This document shows positions 8,345 to 17,287 of a stretch of 41,332 nt of DNA, piece after piece; position 1 is the stretch's first letter; each line of letters starts with the position of its first letter. Source of the stretch: Salinivirgaceae bacterium (GTDB lineage Bacteria; Bacteroidota; Bacteroidia; Bacteroidales; SZUA-534). Position numbers and translations under genes: made by a program. A model generated the notes under the pieces. That model saw only the letters and a list, made by a program, of their open reading frames with translations. It had not been told where the DNA came from and made no database searches. The DNA lies in assembly GCA_017557605.1 (NCBI GenBank), contig JAFYYJ010000105.1, positions 1 to 41,332 of the forward strand, in the 5' to 3' direction.

Positions 8345-9396
8345 AAATTCTTTTTTTCATAAGCAAACTATATGGTGGCGGTGCCGAACGTGTCGCTTCC
8401 ATCTTGTTAAACCATTTATGCGAAAAGCATAATGTTACAGCTGCCATATTCAACAATGACGGCAAACAATATCCCATTGATGATAGAATCAATATATTAG
8501 ACCTTTCCAAAGGCACAAGAATAAGGCCTTACCAACTCAATAGAATTATAAAATGCAGAAAGGCTATTAAAAACGTCAATCCTGATTTAATAATATCGTT
8601 TCTTGTTGGATTAAACAAATTTGTAGTGCTTGCCAACTGTTTCATTCGTAAAAAATTAATTCTTTCAGAACATAATACCATGCAAGTAAAATTATCGGCA
8701 ATGGAATGGTCAACACAACACTTATTATACCGATTTGCTTCTATGGTTACCTTCATATCAAAAAGCGACTACAATTATGCCAAATGGTTGAAAAACAAAA
8801 CACTCATATATAATCCTCTAAGTTATCCGATATCAACAACCATTCATAACAACGAAAAGAACATTATTACAATTGGTCCACAAAAACGTTGGAATGCAAA
8901 AGGCTTTGACATACTGATTCACGCATGGGCACAAATTGCACCATTACACCCCGACTGGAAACTGCAATTCGTTGGCACTATTGATGACAACAAGATTAGC
9001 GATATGGTAAAAACACTTGGTCTTGAAAAACAGGTTGACTTTATAGGTTGGACAAATGAAATTGACAAAATACTACAAACAAAAAGCATTTACGTATTGT
9101 CATCTCGACGCGAAGGTTTCCCTTGCAGTCTGCTTGAAGCTATGAGTCAGGGGTGCGCATGTTTGGCATTTGACTGCAAAACCGGACCAAACGAAATAAT
9201 CACTGATGGTGTTAGCGGCATACTTGCTCGCAACGGCGATGTTGACGACCTTACAGCAAAACTGCAATTGTTGATTGAAGATGGCCCATTGCGGAAACGG
9301 TTGGGTGCTTCAGCAACCGAAGAAGTGCGCAAATTTGAGAAAGAAAAAATTATGCAACAATGGGACGAATTGATTCAATTAACAGTTGAACAATGA
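8341..9396 (+). CDS. Glycosyltransferase family 4, paralogue 3 of 3
   Basis: 351 residues. Starts ISKLYGGGAERVASILLNH, almost the same as paralogue 1. The central acceptor part is the most divergent of the three (LILSEHNTMQVKLSAMEWST). The donor domain has GPQKRWNAKGFDILIHAW and E-x7-E in REGFPCSLLEAMSQG, then TGPNEIITDGVSGIL. Last gene of the operon that began at 3644; 169 bp separate it from the surface protein. Only a weak CAAAAT/ATTTTG hairpin near 9426-9442 lies downstream, so termination is not obvious. Confidence 0.9.
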   Translation: MKILFFISKLYGGGAERVASILLNHLCEKHNVTAAIFNNDGKQYPIDDRINILDLSKGTRIRPYQLNRIIKCRKAIKNVNPDLIISFLVGLNKFVVLANCFIRKKLILSEHNTMQVKLSAMEWSTQHLLYRFASMVTFISKSDYNYAKWLKNKTLIYNPLSYPISTTIHNNEKNIITIGPQKRWNAKGFDILIHAWAQIAPLHPDWKLQFVGTIDDNKISDMVKTLGLEKQVDFIGWTNEIDKILQTKSIYVLSSRREGFPCSLLEAMSQGCACLAFDCKTGPNEIITDGVSGILARNGDVDDLTAKLQLLIEDGPLRKRLGASATEEVRKFEKEKIMQQWDELIQLTVEQ

Positions 9397-9565
9397 ACGA
9401 CTATTCCCGTCTATCTTCATAAACAAAATACAACATTTTGTCAACAAAAACATCCTTATATTATAAATGGGTGTATCTTTATTTTTGGTTTATAGTATAA
9501 AGACCTTGTATAGAACAATTGAATAAAAACGAAATAATAATTAATAACCTAATAATAATTGTACT
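9397..9565 (+). promoter_or_regulatory. AT-rich leader of the large surface protein
   Basis: Non-coding gap of 169 bp. It contains a TATTTTTG match to the -7 consensus at 9480-9487 but no matching TTG about 20 bp upstream. Just ahead of the ATG there are two copies of AATAATAATT. The long AT-rich leader without Shine-Dalgarno is typical of the phylum. The promoter call is weak. Confidence 0.3.
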
Positions 9566-12500
9566 ATGAAACGCAGATTTACACTTTTAGCAGTCGCATC
9601 ATTTTTGTTTGGGACTATTATGGCACAAACAGAACCTCCAAAATCAACAGAAGGTAAGTATCAAGTTTCCACAAAAGAGCATTTGCTATGGATAGCAGAT
9701 CAAGTAAATAACAATGCAAAAACTTTCTCTAATGAGTATTTTGAGCAAACTGCAAATATTGACCTTGGTGGCATTCAAAATTCCGATGGCACATGGAAGG
9801 GAAGTCAATGGACACCAATTGGCGACAACACTCACCTATTTGCCGGTACGTTTGATGGCGCTGGAAAGGTAATTTACAATCTATATTATTATAACCCTGA
9901 AAAAAGTTATGTTGGATTATTTGGTGGAATAAACGGTGCAAAACTTAAAAACATAACATTAGCAAGCGGACTTGTTTATGGAGACTCCTATTCTGGTGGT
10001 ATTTGCGGATATGCTAAAGGCAATAGCGAAATTACATGTTGCGCTAATATTGCATCCGTATATGGCAAACAAGAACGGAATGGTGGTGTCGTGGGTAGCA
10101 TCGAAGGAAACACTAACGTAAGTAATTGCATTAATTACGGCATGGTATCTGCCTTCAACTATTCTGGTGGTGTTGTTGGTTTCTGCAGCAAAACCACATC
10201 CAAAGTATCAAATTGTATCAATGTAGGACAAGTATTTTGTATGCGATACACAGCTGGCAATTGCTTTGGTTATAATAAGGCTTTTAATTGTCAAACAAGT
10301 AATTGCTATTATGACAATCAAATAAACACTTCAGAAGGCTGGTCAAGGCAAAATCCTTTAGAATCGAATCTGGATGTTGTTGGCAAAATGGAAGGCAAAT
10401 CCACTTCCGAAATGATTGGCAACGGTTTGGAATCTGCTTTAGGCTCAGAATTATGGACTTATGATGCAAATTTATATCCACGACTAACTGTAAACAAAGA
10501 CCAACCGGCCATTATCCTTGCAGCATCGCCGGTTACTTTGAATGCTGGCGACAAAGCCGATAATGTAACTGCAAATTTTACTGTTTCCACCGCAAACAGT
10601 GTTACCTGGACAAGCGGAAACATTTCAAACCTTACTATTAGCAGTAATGGCAAGGCTCAAATTTTAAAATCCACAAGCATTGTCCTGATTGCCACAAAAG
10701 ACGAATTTACAAAAAAAGTTTACCTTAAAACTAACAAAACCGATGCAACTCCTATTGGTTCAAGCAAAGCACCTCTGACAATCGAAAAAGAGAGCGACCT
10801 TATCGATTTGCGAAATGCAGTAAACAACTATGGCACATATAAAGGGTGTGCCGCTTACGACGGATTCAAGGGTATTCATTTCAAAGTAACAATTGACTTG
10901 GAATTATCTGATTGGACAGAACCGATAGGGGCTCACAACTCATTTAAAGGCATTTTCGATGGTAACCATCGTACCATTAGCGGCATTAACACCAACCAAC
11001 CTAATATTGCAAATATTGGAGGATTGTTTGGGTGCGCATCGTATGGCAAAATAAAAAATATCACAATAGAATGCGGTGAAAATAAAACAATTAACAGTAA
11101 AGGGTTTGTCGGCGGTATTTGCGGTTCTACTTTCTGCGAGACACTTGAAAATTGTATTTCAAATTGTACCATAGACATTAGTACCATATCGAATGTGGGC
11201 GGAATTGTTGGTGTTGACAAAGGTTATTCTACTTTGATAAATTGCGAGAACAATGGTGATATTACTGGAGCAGCTGCTTTAGGTGGCATCTTAGGAATAA
11301 GCAATATGGGGTCAACATTTATCGGATGCAAAAACTATGGAACTATTAATGGCTCTACATCCAATATTGCGGGTATTTGCGGAAATGGTGGTATTAAATT
11401 CACAAATTGTGAAAATCACGGGAAAATCAGTGGTGGCACATCAAATATTGGTGGTATTGTTGGCACAATTAATAATTCCGAAGAACAAGCAAAAATAGAA
11501 AGCTGCATAAATTCTGACACAATTATAGGCGGTGAAGCAGCCTGTGGTATAGCAGGGCGTCTTTATAATACTATTGAAGTATCCAATTGCTTAAATTTAG
11601 GAAAAATCAGCGGTACTGATATTAACGGTATATGCAGCATGGTTACCGGAACTGTAACTGTTAAAAACTGCTTTAATGCCGGAGAAATTGCCGCCAATGG
11701 AAATGGCATTTCTAATGCTCCTTGTTCAAAGTGCATCAACATAGGTAAAATACAATCCGGCAATGCCATCGGTGGCAATTCCAACAATTCCAAATGCATC
11801 AATGACACAAAAATGTGTCCTACAAGCTCTGGAAAAGCAACTTCCGCAATGTTAGGTGATGCTCTCCAAGACGATTTAGAAGGCACAACCGATTGGACCT
11901 ACACTGAAGGGATGTATCCGATGATTACCGATTTGAAGGAATCGGATTATATGAAAGTGGCCGCTGCACCTATCATACTGAACGAGACAGATAATGCGAC
12001 CACTGTTAAAAAAACGCTCAATTACGACCCCAACAGTCCTGTTGAATGGGAATGTAGTAAAGCAGGAAGTGTGATTCTTGTTTCGTTTGTAAATGGCAAA
12101 GGTTACATTGCCAACCCAGCAACGGACACCGAAGTAGTGCTTACTGCTAAATTGGGCGATGCCAAGAAAAACATTCCGTTGAACATTACAAGAAAAGATA
12201 ATTTGGAAGAACCACAAATTACTTGGACAATTAATGATGAAGGCTTAGATTATATACAAAAGATTGGCGATAATAAATATGAGATAAATTACGGTCAACC
12301 CATAACCAACGATATGCTTTGCGCTACTAATAGCAATAACGATTGGGGAGGACATGAAGAATACAATGTAAAAGTTGACAGCATTCTTCATGCTGGCCAT
12401 CATGTTTTGACTGTAACATATATTCCAAACAACGAAGAAGAAGGTGCATATAAGACTGAGTTTGTTGAGTTGGAAGTAAACAAAGGCGATGCAACACCAT

Positions 12501-14941
12501 TCATTACATGGGAACCTGCAGCAGAAATCACCTATGGGGATGAAGATTCTGACAGCAAACTGAAGAACGCCACAACAACTGTTGATGGCAAATTCTACTA
12601 TGACATTCCTGCACTTACCGTTGGAACTCATTCGCTTAAATTGGAATTTGTAGGCACCAACTACGAAGCCACAATCGAACTACCTGATGCAGTGGAAGTT
12701 GTTGCCGCCACCCCTGCCATTGCATGGGCAACGCCACTTGCTGCCATCGATTATGGTACACCACTGTCGGCTTTGCAACTTGGCGCAGTTTCAGGTGTTG
12801 AAGGAGAGTTCACTTACACTGCAAAGAAAGGTGATGGCGATGCAGAACCTGTTGACATCGATGCTATTCTTGATGCCGGCACTTACACTCTTGAAGCCAC
12901 ATTTGCACCAAATTCAGGCAACTATGGCAGCAAAACTATTGAAAACGAGTTGATTGTAAACAAGCTGAAACCTGCAATCGCATGGAAAGATGACGTAACA
13001 TTTGCAGAAATCACATATGGTGAGACTCTTGATGAAGATGCTTTCAACGCCAATATGGATGACGAATTCTATAGTTTTGGTTCATTATCGTATTTTGAAA
13101 ATGACGAAGCAATCGACATCAGAAGCGTACTTCCGGCTGGCACTCATACAATTACAGCTAAATTTGAGCCAACCAATGATAACTACGATACCAATACGGC
13201 TGTGGCTACTGTGAAGGTTAACAAAAAGGCAACAGAAATCACATGGGAAACTGCAGATGAAGATTTGACATTCACCTACGGGGCAGCCCTTTCTGCTGAC
13301 AAGCATTTGAATGCCACATTCACACCTGCCGATGCTATCGGCGAAATCGTCTATACCGAAGGCGAAGACACCCTTGCAGTAGGCGACATTCTCGGTGCTG
13401 GTACACACGTAATATTTGCCACACTGGATGAATCTGACAACTTCCTTGCTGCCGCCCCCAGGACAAAGACAATAATTGTAGATCCGATTGAAAGTGAGAT
13501 TACATGGGAAACACCGGCACCGATTGCTTTCGGCACACCAATTTCAGCAGTCGAGCTCAACGCTACGGCAAATACTGACGGTAGCTTCACATACACGTTG
13601 AATGGTGAAAATGCAGAAGGTCTGACACCAGAAGCCGGCAATTATACCATTATGGTATCTTTCACACCTTCATCCAGCAACTACACTACTGCTAACGCAT
13701 CAGTAACGCTCAAAGTCACTTCTGTAGCAGCAAAAATCACTTGGGCAACACCTGAAGCAATCACCTACGGAACACCAATTAGCACAGCACAACTGAACGC
13801 AACTGCCGACACCGAAGGCGAATACATCTATTCGACACACGAAGGCGAGTCTGTCCGTTATATTCACATAGGCGATGTACTTGCCGCAGGAACTGATTCA
13901 CTTTTTGTAAAATTCATTCCTGAATCAGAAGACTATGGCAGAGCTGTTGACACCGTTATTCTGACTGTCAACAAGGCTGAACTTGCCGTTACTGTTGCCG
14001 ACACTACAGTTACACAAGGCGACGAAATGCCAGAATTCAAACTTGTTTACACCGGATTTGTAAACAACGAAAACGAGAGCGCTCTCATCATCGCCCCCAC
14101 CGCAACTTGCGCGGCCACAACGGCTGAAGCTGGCGAATTCGACATTGTTGTTTCGGGTGGCGAATCGAACAACTACAACATCACCTGCACTAACGGCAAA
14201 CTGATTGTGGTTGAAGCAGTAACGCCTGTGATCACTTGGGCAGATCCCGCTGCAATCACATACGGAACGCTCATCAGCGCAGACATGCTTAATGCCACAG
14301 CCAATGTTGACGGCTCATTCACCTACTCTGTCAGCGTAGGTGATACTTTGAAACCAGGCACACACAAGTTGATTGCAACATTTGTCCCGGTAAATAACAC
14401 TTTAACGCAAAACGTATATTTTATTACCGACACAGTTACTCTGACTGTCAACAAAGCCAACCTGACTGTTTCTGTTGCCGATGTAACAGTAAATCAGGGC
14501 GATGAGATGCCGAAGTTCAATATCGAATACAAAGGCTTTGTATTAGACGAAACCATTGCCAATCTGACAGCCGTTCCAAGTGCGAAAGTCAACGCCACCA
14601 CCGATCAAGCCGGAACATTCGACATTGTTCTGTCTGGCGGCGAATCGGCAAACTACAACTTCGAATACAAGAACGGCAAACTGACAGTGAAGGCAAAAGA
14701 AGACACCACCGCCATCGCCGACAACGAAGTCAAGATTTCGGTTTACCCGAACCCGACAGCCGATGTGGCCATTGTTGAAACCGACAGCGATGCCGACTTC
14801 ATCTACGTCTTCAATATGAGCGGCAAACTGGTTCTGACCGAAGCCAACGTTGGCAAAACACAAATCGATTTAGCCAATGAACCACAAGGAACCTACTTTG
14901 TAAAAGTTGGCGGCAAGACTATCAAACTCGTCAAATTCTAA
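9566..14941 (+). CDS. Giant T9SS-secreted surface protein with beta-helix-like and Ig-like repeats
   Basis: 1791 residues. Signal peptide MKRRFTLLAVASFLFGTIMA, cleaved near residue 20. Residues about 30-310 and 395-785 are GLUG-like, right-handed beta-helix-type repeats (GGIVG, GGVVGF, NCINYG, NCENHG, NCLNLG) with a ladder of Cys and Asn. Each block is followed by a Big-type Ig domain (about 311-390 and 790-880). Residues about 884-1630 hold eight modules that start I-T/A-W and continue ITYGTPIS with LNATA; two MBG-like modules (VADTTVTQGDEMPEF near 1472 and VADVTVNQGDEMPKF near 1631) are interspersed. The last about 75 residues are a type A T9SS sorting domain (VYPNPTADV, GKLVLTE, GTYFVKVGGK). 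It should cross the outer membrane by T9SS and be anchored or released. An adhesin or surface-layer role is likely but unproven. It lies directly after the glycan operon and may be decorated by it. Confidence 0.88.
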   Translation: MKRRFTLLAVASFLFGTIMAQTEPPKSTEGKYQVSTKEHLLWIADQVNNNAKTFSNEYFEQTANIDLGGIQNSDGTWKGSQWTPIGDNTHLFAGTFDGAGKVIYNLYYYNPEKSYVGLFGGINGAKLKNITLASGLVYGDSYSGGICGYAKGNSEITCCANIASVYGKQERNGGVVGSIEGNTNVSNCINYGMVSAFNYSGGVVGFCSKTTSKVSNCINVGQVFCMRYTAGNCFGYNKAFNCQTSNCYYDNQINTSEGWSRQNPLESNLDVVGKMEGKSTSEMIGNGLESALGSELWTYDANLYPRLTVNKDQPAIILAASPVTLNAGDKADNVTANFTVSTANSVTWTSGNISNLTISSNGKAQILKSTSIVLIATKDEFTKKVYLKTNKTDATPIGSSKAPLTIEKESDLIDLRNAVNNYGTYKGCAAYDGFKGIHFKVTIDLELSDWTEPIGAHNSFKGIFDGNHRTISGINTNQPNIANIGGLFGCASYGKIKNITIECGENKTINSKGFVGGICGSTFCETLENCISNCTIDISTISNVGGIVGVDKGYSTLINCENNGDITGAAALGGILGISNMGSTFIGCKNYGTINGSTSNIAGICGNGGIKFTNCENHGKISGGTSNIGGIVGTINNSEEQAKIESCINSDTIIGGEAACGIAGRLYNTIEVSNCLNLGKISGTDINGICSMVTGTVTVKNCFNAGEIAANGNGISNAPCSKCINIGKIQSGNAIGGNSNNSKCINDTKMCPTSSGKATSAMLGDALQDDLEGTTDWTYTEGMYPMITDLKESDYMKVAAAPIILNETDNATTVKKTLNYDPNSPVEWECSKAGSVILVSFVNGKGYIANPATDTEVVLTAKLGDAKKNIPLNITRKDNLEEPQITWTINDEGLDYIQKIGDNKYEINYGQPITNDMLCATNSNNDWGGHEEYNVKVDSILHAGHHVLTVTYIPNNEEEGAYKTEFVELEVNKGDATPFITWEPAAEITYGDEDSDSKLKNATTTVDGKFYYDIPALTVGTHSLKLEFVGTNYEATIELPDAVEVVAATPAIAWATPLAAIDYGTPLSALQLGAVSGVEGEFTYTAKKGDGDAEPVDIDAILDAGTYTLEATFAPNSGNYGSKTIENELIVNKLKPAIAWKDDVTFAEITYGETLDEDAFNANMDDEFYSFGSLSYFENDEAIDIRSVLPAGTHTITAKFEPTNDNYDTNTAVATVKVNKKATEITWETADEDLTFTYGAALSADKHLNATFTPADAIGEIVYTEGEDTLAVGDILGAGTHVIFATLDESDNFLAAAPRTKTIIVDPIESEITWETPAPIAFGTPISAVELNATANTDGSFTYTLNGENAEGLTPEAGNYTIMVSFTPSSSNYTTANASVTLKVTSVAAKITWATPEAITYGTPISTAQLNATADTEGEYIYSTHEGESVRYIHIGDVLAAGTDSLFVKFIPESEDYGRAVDTVILTVNKAELAVTVADTTVTQGDEMPEFKLVYTGFVNNENESALIIAPTATCAATTAEAGEFDIVVSGGESNNYNITCTNGKLIVVEAVTPVITWADPAAITYGTLISADMLNATANVDGSFTYSVSVGDTLKPGTHKLIATFVPVNNTLTQNVYFITDTVTLTVNKANLTVSVADVTVNQGDEMPKFNIEYKGFVLDETIANLTAVPSAKVNATTDQAGTFDIVLSGGESANYNFEYKNGKLTVKAKEDTTAIADNEVKISVYPNPTADVAIVETDSDADFIYVFNMSGKLVLTEANVGKTQIDLANEPQGTYFVKVGGKTIKLVKF
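12212..14709 (+). repeat. In-frame array of Ig-like modules (about 80 residues each)
   Basis: Coding repeats inside the surface protein. Module starts lie near 12212, 12490, 12708, 12965, 13229, 13490, 13730 and 14217 (ITW/IAW type), with MBG-type modules near 13978 and 14457. Modules share ITW near the start, a YG turn, LNATA, GTHxL/GTYTL and a closing VNK. The two MBG modules are the most alike (VVSGGESNNYN and VLSGGESANYN), which suggests recent duplication. Confidence 0.8.
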
Positions 14942-14961
14942 AACTGACATAGTCATACAAC

Positions 14962-14991
14962 AAAAGGCTGATGCAATGCATCAGCCTTTTT
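14962..14991. terminator. Rho-independent terminator, probably bidirectional
   Basis: A perfect 9-bp stem GGCTGATGC / GCATCAGCC with an AAT loop (14966-14986), flanked by AAAA on the left and TTTTT on the right. It lies 20 bp after the surface-protein stop codon. Read on the other strand the A-tract becomes a U-tract, so it can also end the convergent glycosyltransferase operon (stop at 15027). Confidence 0.9.
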
Positions 14992-15026
14992 GTTTTTGTC
15001 GGTTCCAGACGTGTTTGATGATTCGG

Positions 15027-16232
15027 TTATTGACGCATGGCTTTATCAATTACTGCAGCAAACTGCAAAGCCTGTGCTTGACGGGTGAATTTTATCTTCT
15101 CATCTTGATTAACAGGTTGATGCGTATACCCCACCGACTTCCACTCGTTATATTTTTCCGTAATAAAATCCTTAACATCAGTCACATTGCTACCTGCCAG
15201 TCCGGCATTGGTTCGACCGATGGTCGCTGCAAGGCAGTCATCATCGCTGCGGACGCACAACACCGGCTTTTCACAACCAACCGCTTCAAAAAATTTGGTG
15301 GTCATAATGCCGTGCGGTCCGTTTTTGGTGGCCTTGTTCGACAACACCAGAACCAACGAACTTGTGTTCAAAATATCAGGCATCAGGTCGGCACTTATAG
15401 TTTTCGAGATTTCAGTGCAAGCATCCAGCCCATAATCGCTTGTGAGTTGAGCGATTTCTTCCGCGCTCTTTGCATCTACAAACCACCGTATGCAAATGTT
15501 TTGAGCGAACGTTTCGTCCTGACAGAGTTGACTGACCGCTTCAAGGAACAATCGCGGGTCGCGCAAGTTGATGTCGAGCAGACGGCCAGTGTAAGTAACA
15601 ATAAACTTATCAGTTTTGACGGGTTTGAATGCAAACTTTTCCGCATCAAAACCATTGTATATCAATTGAGTATTCGGATTAACCCGTGAGAGTGTGGCGA
15701 CATGCCATGGCGATATGGTGGTAACTGTTTCGGCGCATTTCAATATTCTGTTTCGCCGCAATTGGTTCAGCCAGCGCAATTTGGCGAACTGCACAATCTT
15801 ATTTATTCCTACTGGTTTGGCATCTTGTTCCATAATGTCGCGCAAATCGATGCATAATGGTGCACAGAAGTGCGCCGCCAACTTTTGTGCACAACGTAAT
15901 GGGAAAATATAGCAAGAAGTGCACAAAACAACATCAAAAGTTTGATTTCCAATCGTTTTTAAAGCCATCCGATACAATTGGCGGTCACCCAACGAGAACA
16001 GATAGTCGGCAATTCTATGCGTAATACTATCCATACCATTGTACGACAACAAATTAAATCGCAGAAGTCTGAAATTTTTACGTTCGAAAGCGACTGGCCA
16101 CAAATCGGATATTGGCTCAACAGTAACAATTGTAACATCGTATTTGTCAGGCAAATACTTGCACAAATTGCCAATCCGCGGGGCAAAATCGGGCGGAAAT
16201 GCATCGCAGACTATCAGGACTTTTGCTGACAT
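15027..16232 (-). CDS. Glycosyltransferase family 4 (WbuB-like)
   Basis: 401 residues. The N-terminus VLIVCDAFPPDFAPRIGNLCKYLP is the GT-B acceptor domain start seen in GT4 enzymes of capsule loci. LIYNGFDAEKFAF opens the donor domain, then VTYTGRLLDIN, and a C-terminal part with KNGPHGIMTTKFFEAVGCEKPVLCV, where the conserved glutamate sits in KFFEAVGC. The first Glu of a canonical E-x7-E is not obvious, so the donor site is slightly diverged. It is the third gene of a minus-strand unit: its start overlaps the end of the WecB-type gene by 19 bp. Probably transfers a sugar, perhaps one derived from the epimerase product; the substrate cannot be read. Confidence 0.83.
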   Translation of the reverse strand: MSAKVLIVCDAFPPDFAPRIGNLCKYLPDKYDVTIVTVEPISDLWPVAFERKNFRLLRFNLLSYNGMDSITHRIADYLFSLGDRQLYRMALKTIGNQTFDVVLCTSCYIFPLRCAQKLAAHFCAPLCIDLRDIMEQDAKPVGINKIVQFAKLRWLNQLRRNRILKCAETVTTISPWHVATLSRVNPNTQLIYNGFDAEKFAFKPVKTDKFIVTYTGRLLDINLRDPRLFLEAVSQLCQDETFAQNICIRWFVDAKSAEEIAQLTSDYGLDACTEISKTISADLMPDILNTSSLVLVLSNKATKNGPHGIMTTKFFEAVGCEKPVLCVRSDDDCLAATIGRTNAGLAGSNVTDVKDFITEKYNEWKSVGYTHQPVNQDEKIKFTRQAQALQFAAVIDKAMRQ

Positions 16233-17287
16233 AATATATTGATGATTTTATTTGCACTGTCGCCTGTGCCATAGTCGCTGATGGGCTGGCAGGCGAAATC
16301 GGCACCCACTGCACGACAAATACTGTCGGCAGTTGTGCCTGCAATCACATTCCAACCTGCTTCAACGGTTTCAACCCATTCGGTTTCGTTTCTAATTGTT
16401 ACACAAGGCGTTTTATGGAAATATGCTTCCTTCTGCACACCACCAGAATCTGTCAGAATCAGTTTTGCGTGCTTCTCAAGCATAATCATATCAAGATAGT
16501 TGACAGGGTCGGTTATCCGCAAAGATGGATTTTGCGAACTAACCGCCTGAAGTTCAGTGCTTGAAGCGATAATATTCCGCGTACGCGGATGCAACGGCAA
16601 CACTATCGGCAAATCGGGGGTGGCAATTCGCGCAAAGGCCGAAAAAACACTCATAAGCACTTCGTTATTAGTATTTTCGGCACGATGAATGGTTGCCAGA
16701 TAAAACTGTTTGCTAGTGAGTTTCAAATCGGCCAGAACCGATGATTTTTGTTCTGCCACACTGGCAAAAAGCAATGCTGCATCGTACATCACATCGCCCA
16801 CATTATAAATGTTGCCAGCGACATTTTCGTTTTGCAAGTTCTTGACAGCCAAATGTGTAGGACAAAAAAGCCACTTCGAGCGCTTGTCGGTTTCAATCCG
16901 ATTATGCTCTTCGGCCATAGCATTGTTGAAACTGCGCAACCCCGCTTCGACATGAGCGATGGGGATACGCCGCTGTTCGGCAAAAAGCGCCCCCGCAAGT
17001 GTCGAATTTGTATCGCCATAAAGCAGCACACAGTCAAACGTTTCATTGCCAACCGCTTGAGCAATTTTTTCAGCCATTGGCTCAGGCTGCATCGAACAGC
17101 AATCGAGCAGCCACGCCGGACGCGGAAGCCCCAAATCGTCAAAGAAAATCCGGCTCATGTTGTGGTCGTAATGCTGGCCGGTGTGAAGAATTTTCTCTTC
17201 GATGCCGGCACACCGCCCAATCGCGCGACTCACAACTGCCGCCTTAATAAATTGCGGTCTTGCCCCTATTATTGTTAAGATTTTCAT
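16214..17287 (-). CDS. wecB: UDP-N-acetylglucosamine 2-epimerase (non-hydrolysing)
   Basis: 357 residues, a normal length. Motifs of the WecB/MnaA family are all present: IGARPQFIKAA, HTGQHYDHNMS, YGDTNSTLAGA, HVEAGLRSFNNAMAEEHNR with the ETD that follows, TIHRAENTNN and TDSGGVQKEAY. It interconverts UDP-GlcNAc and UDP-ManNAc in the cytoplasm, feeding surface glycans. The family's PEE(I/L)NR is AEEHNR here, a mild change. Coupled to both neighbours: a 4-bp overlap with the deacetylase upstream and a 19-bp overlap with the glycosyltransferase downstream. Confidence 0.93.
   Translation of the reverse strand: MKILTIIGARPQFIKAAVVSRAIGRCAGIEEKILHTGQHYDHNMSRIFFDDLGLPRPAWLLDCCSMQPEPMAEKIAQAVGNETFDCVLLYGDTNSTLAGALFAEQRRIPIAHVEAGLRSFNNAMAEEHNRIETDKRSKWLFCPTHLAVKNLQNENVAGNIYNVGDVMYDAALLFASVAEQKSSVLADLKLTSKQFYLATIHRAENTNNEVLMSVFSAFARIATPDLPIVLPLHPRTRNIIASSTELQAVSSQNPSLRITDPVNYLDMIMLEKHAKLILTDSGGVQKEAYFHKTPCVTIRNETEWVETVEAGWNVIAGTTADSICRAVGADFACQPISDYGTGDSANKIINILCQQKS

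Noticed and set aside
6246..8400. T7 tracts near the 5' ends of GT4 paralogues 1 and 3 as phase-variation switches
   Set aside because: Seven T is short for slippage control in this group, and the tract encodes the conserved ILFFI start of the fold.
14907..15689. 260-codon plus-strand frame starting inside the surface-protein gene
   Set aside because: Runs across a strong terminator and opposite the GT4 gene; no recognisable domain.
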